Source: Bacteroidales bacterium (GTDB lineage Bacteria; Bacteroidota; Bacteroidia; Bacteroidales; F082). Taken from it: a stretch of DNA of 52,787 nt. Made by a program: the position numbers and the translations under genes. Positions 52,719-52,787 of this stretch are shown here, piece by piece. Position 1 is the first letter of the stretch. Each line of letters starts with the position of its first letter. The notes under the pieces are model-generated. The model ran no database searches and had not been told where the DNA came from. It saw only the letters and a program-made list of their open reading frames with translations. The DNA lies in assembly GCA_029983675.1 (NCBI GenBank), contig JASBYY010000017.1:1-52787 (forward strand), in the 5' to 3' direction.

Positions 52719-52787
52719 CGTCGTAAAAAATACGTTGTGCATAATTATAAAGTATAAACCGTAAAATACAGAAATCCAGTGAAGCAT

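Larger units (their letters stand above)
52412..52787. other. Intergenic region at the window end, with repeats and an outgoing promoter
   Basis: No gene is supported. A weak minus-strand open frame spans nearly all of it but has no recognisable content. The region holds three copies of an 11-mer and a -7 box (listed separately), and looks like the control region of a gene beyond the window. Confidence 0.55.

Noticed and set aside
52392..52787. 131-codon minus-strand frame running off the window end
   Set aside because: Low-complexity basic translation, no family match, and it covers the plus-strand operator and promoter signals.

Overview
The window comes from a Bacteroidota genome, most likely order Bacteroidales. 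Three things support this. Many genes are preceded by the Bacteroides-type -7 box TAnnTTTG (usually TATTTTTG or TATCTTTG) and lack Shine-Dalgarno sequences. Two large secreted proteins end in type IX secretion (T9SS) sorting domains. An ECF sigma/FecR anti-sigma pair of the Bacteroidetes kind is present. Most of the window is ordinary chromosome, interrupted by several acquired cassettes. No tRNA, rRNA, CRISPR array, integrase or recognisable transposase gene was seen.

Layout. (1) 1-6682: AT-rich type III restriction-modification cassette, mod, a Schlafen/AlbA_2-type ATP-binding regulator and res, with 11-bp direct repeats between the last two. (2) 6683-8010: a scar region with a decayed 3' end of mnmE, a divergent MntP-like membrane protein and a short queD-like fragment. 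(3) 8011-22875: housekeeping genes, namely purL, ybaK, mrp, an Nfu-type scaffold, a secreted protein, a methyltransferase-like protein, a cobalamin adenosyltransferase, an acidic small protein and a lipoprotein; then a minus-strand block (rsmD, a DUF3822 protein, a membrane-anchored protein, a repeat protein and a radical SAM protein); then amn and holA. (4) 22921-28698: acyl-CoA synthetase, dtd, an AAA/DUF4143 ATPase inserted at the 3' end of dtd, rbfA and a LolC/E-like permease. The ATPase insertion left a displaced copy of the dtd tail downstream and apparently gave dtd a new one. (5) 28716-28919: a non-coding inverted-repeat element. (6) 28919-39241, minus strand: tricorn-like S41 protease, rsmA, an MvaI/BcnI-type restriction-modification pair with its own promoter, a TPR protein, a lipoprotein, serS, rpmA and rplU. 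(7) 39622-49163, plus strand: ECF sigma factor, FecR anti-sigma factor, an STN domain joined to a small predicted outer-membrane barrel, and two large T9SS-secreted proteins. (8) 49298-52787: ABC-F ATPase, e(P4)-type lipoprotein phosphatase, SMR transporter, and an intergenic region with repeated 11-mers upstream of a promoter that leads out of the window.

The most noteworthy system is region 7. It looks like a cell-surface signalling locus in which the usual STN-TonB receptor is replaced by an STN domain on a small barrel without a recognisable plug, next to two T9SS-exported surface proteins. The second most noteworthy is the dtd/ATPase insertion, where 33-bp tandem repeats upstream of the ATPase appear to form its promoter.
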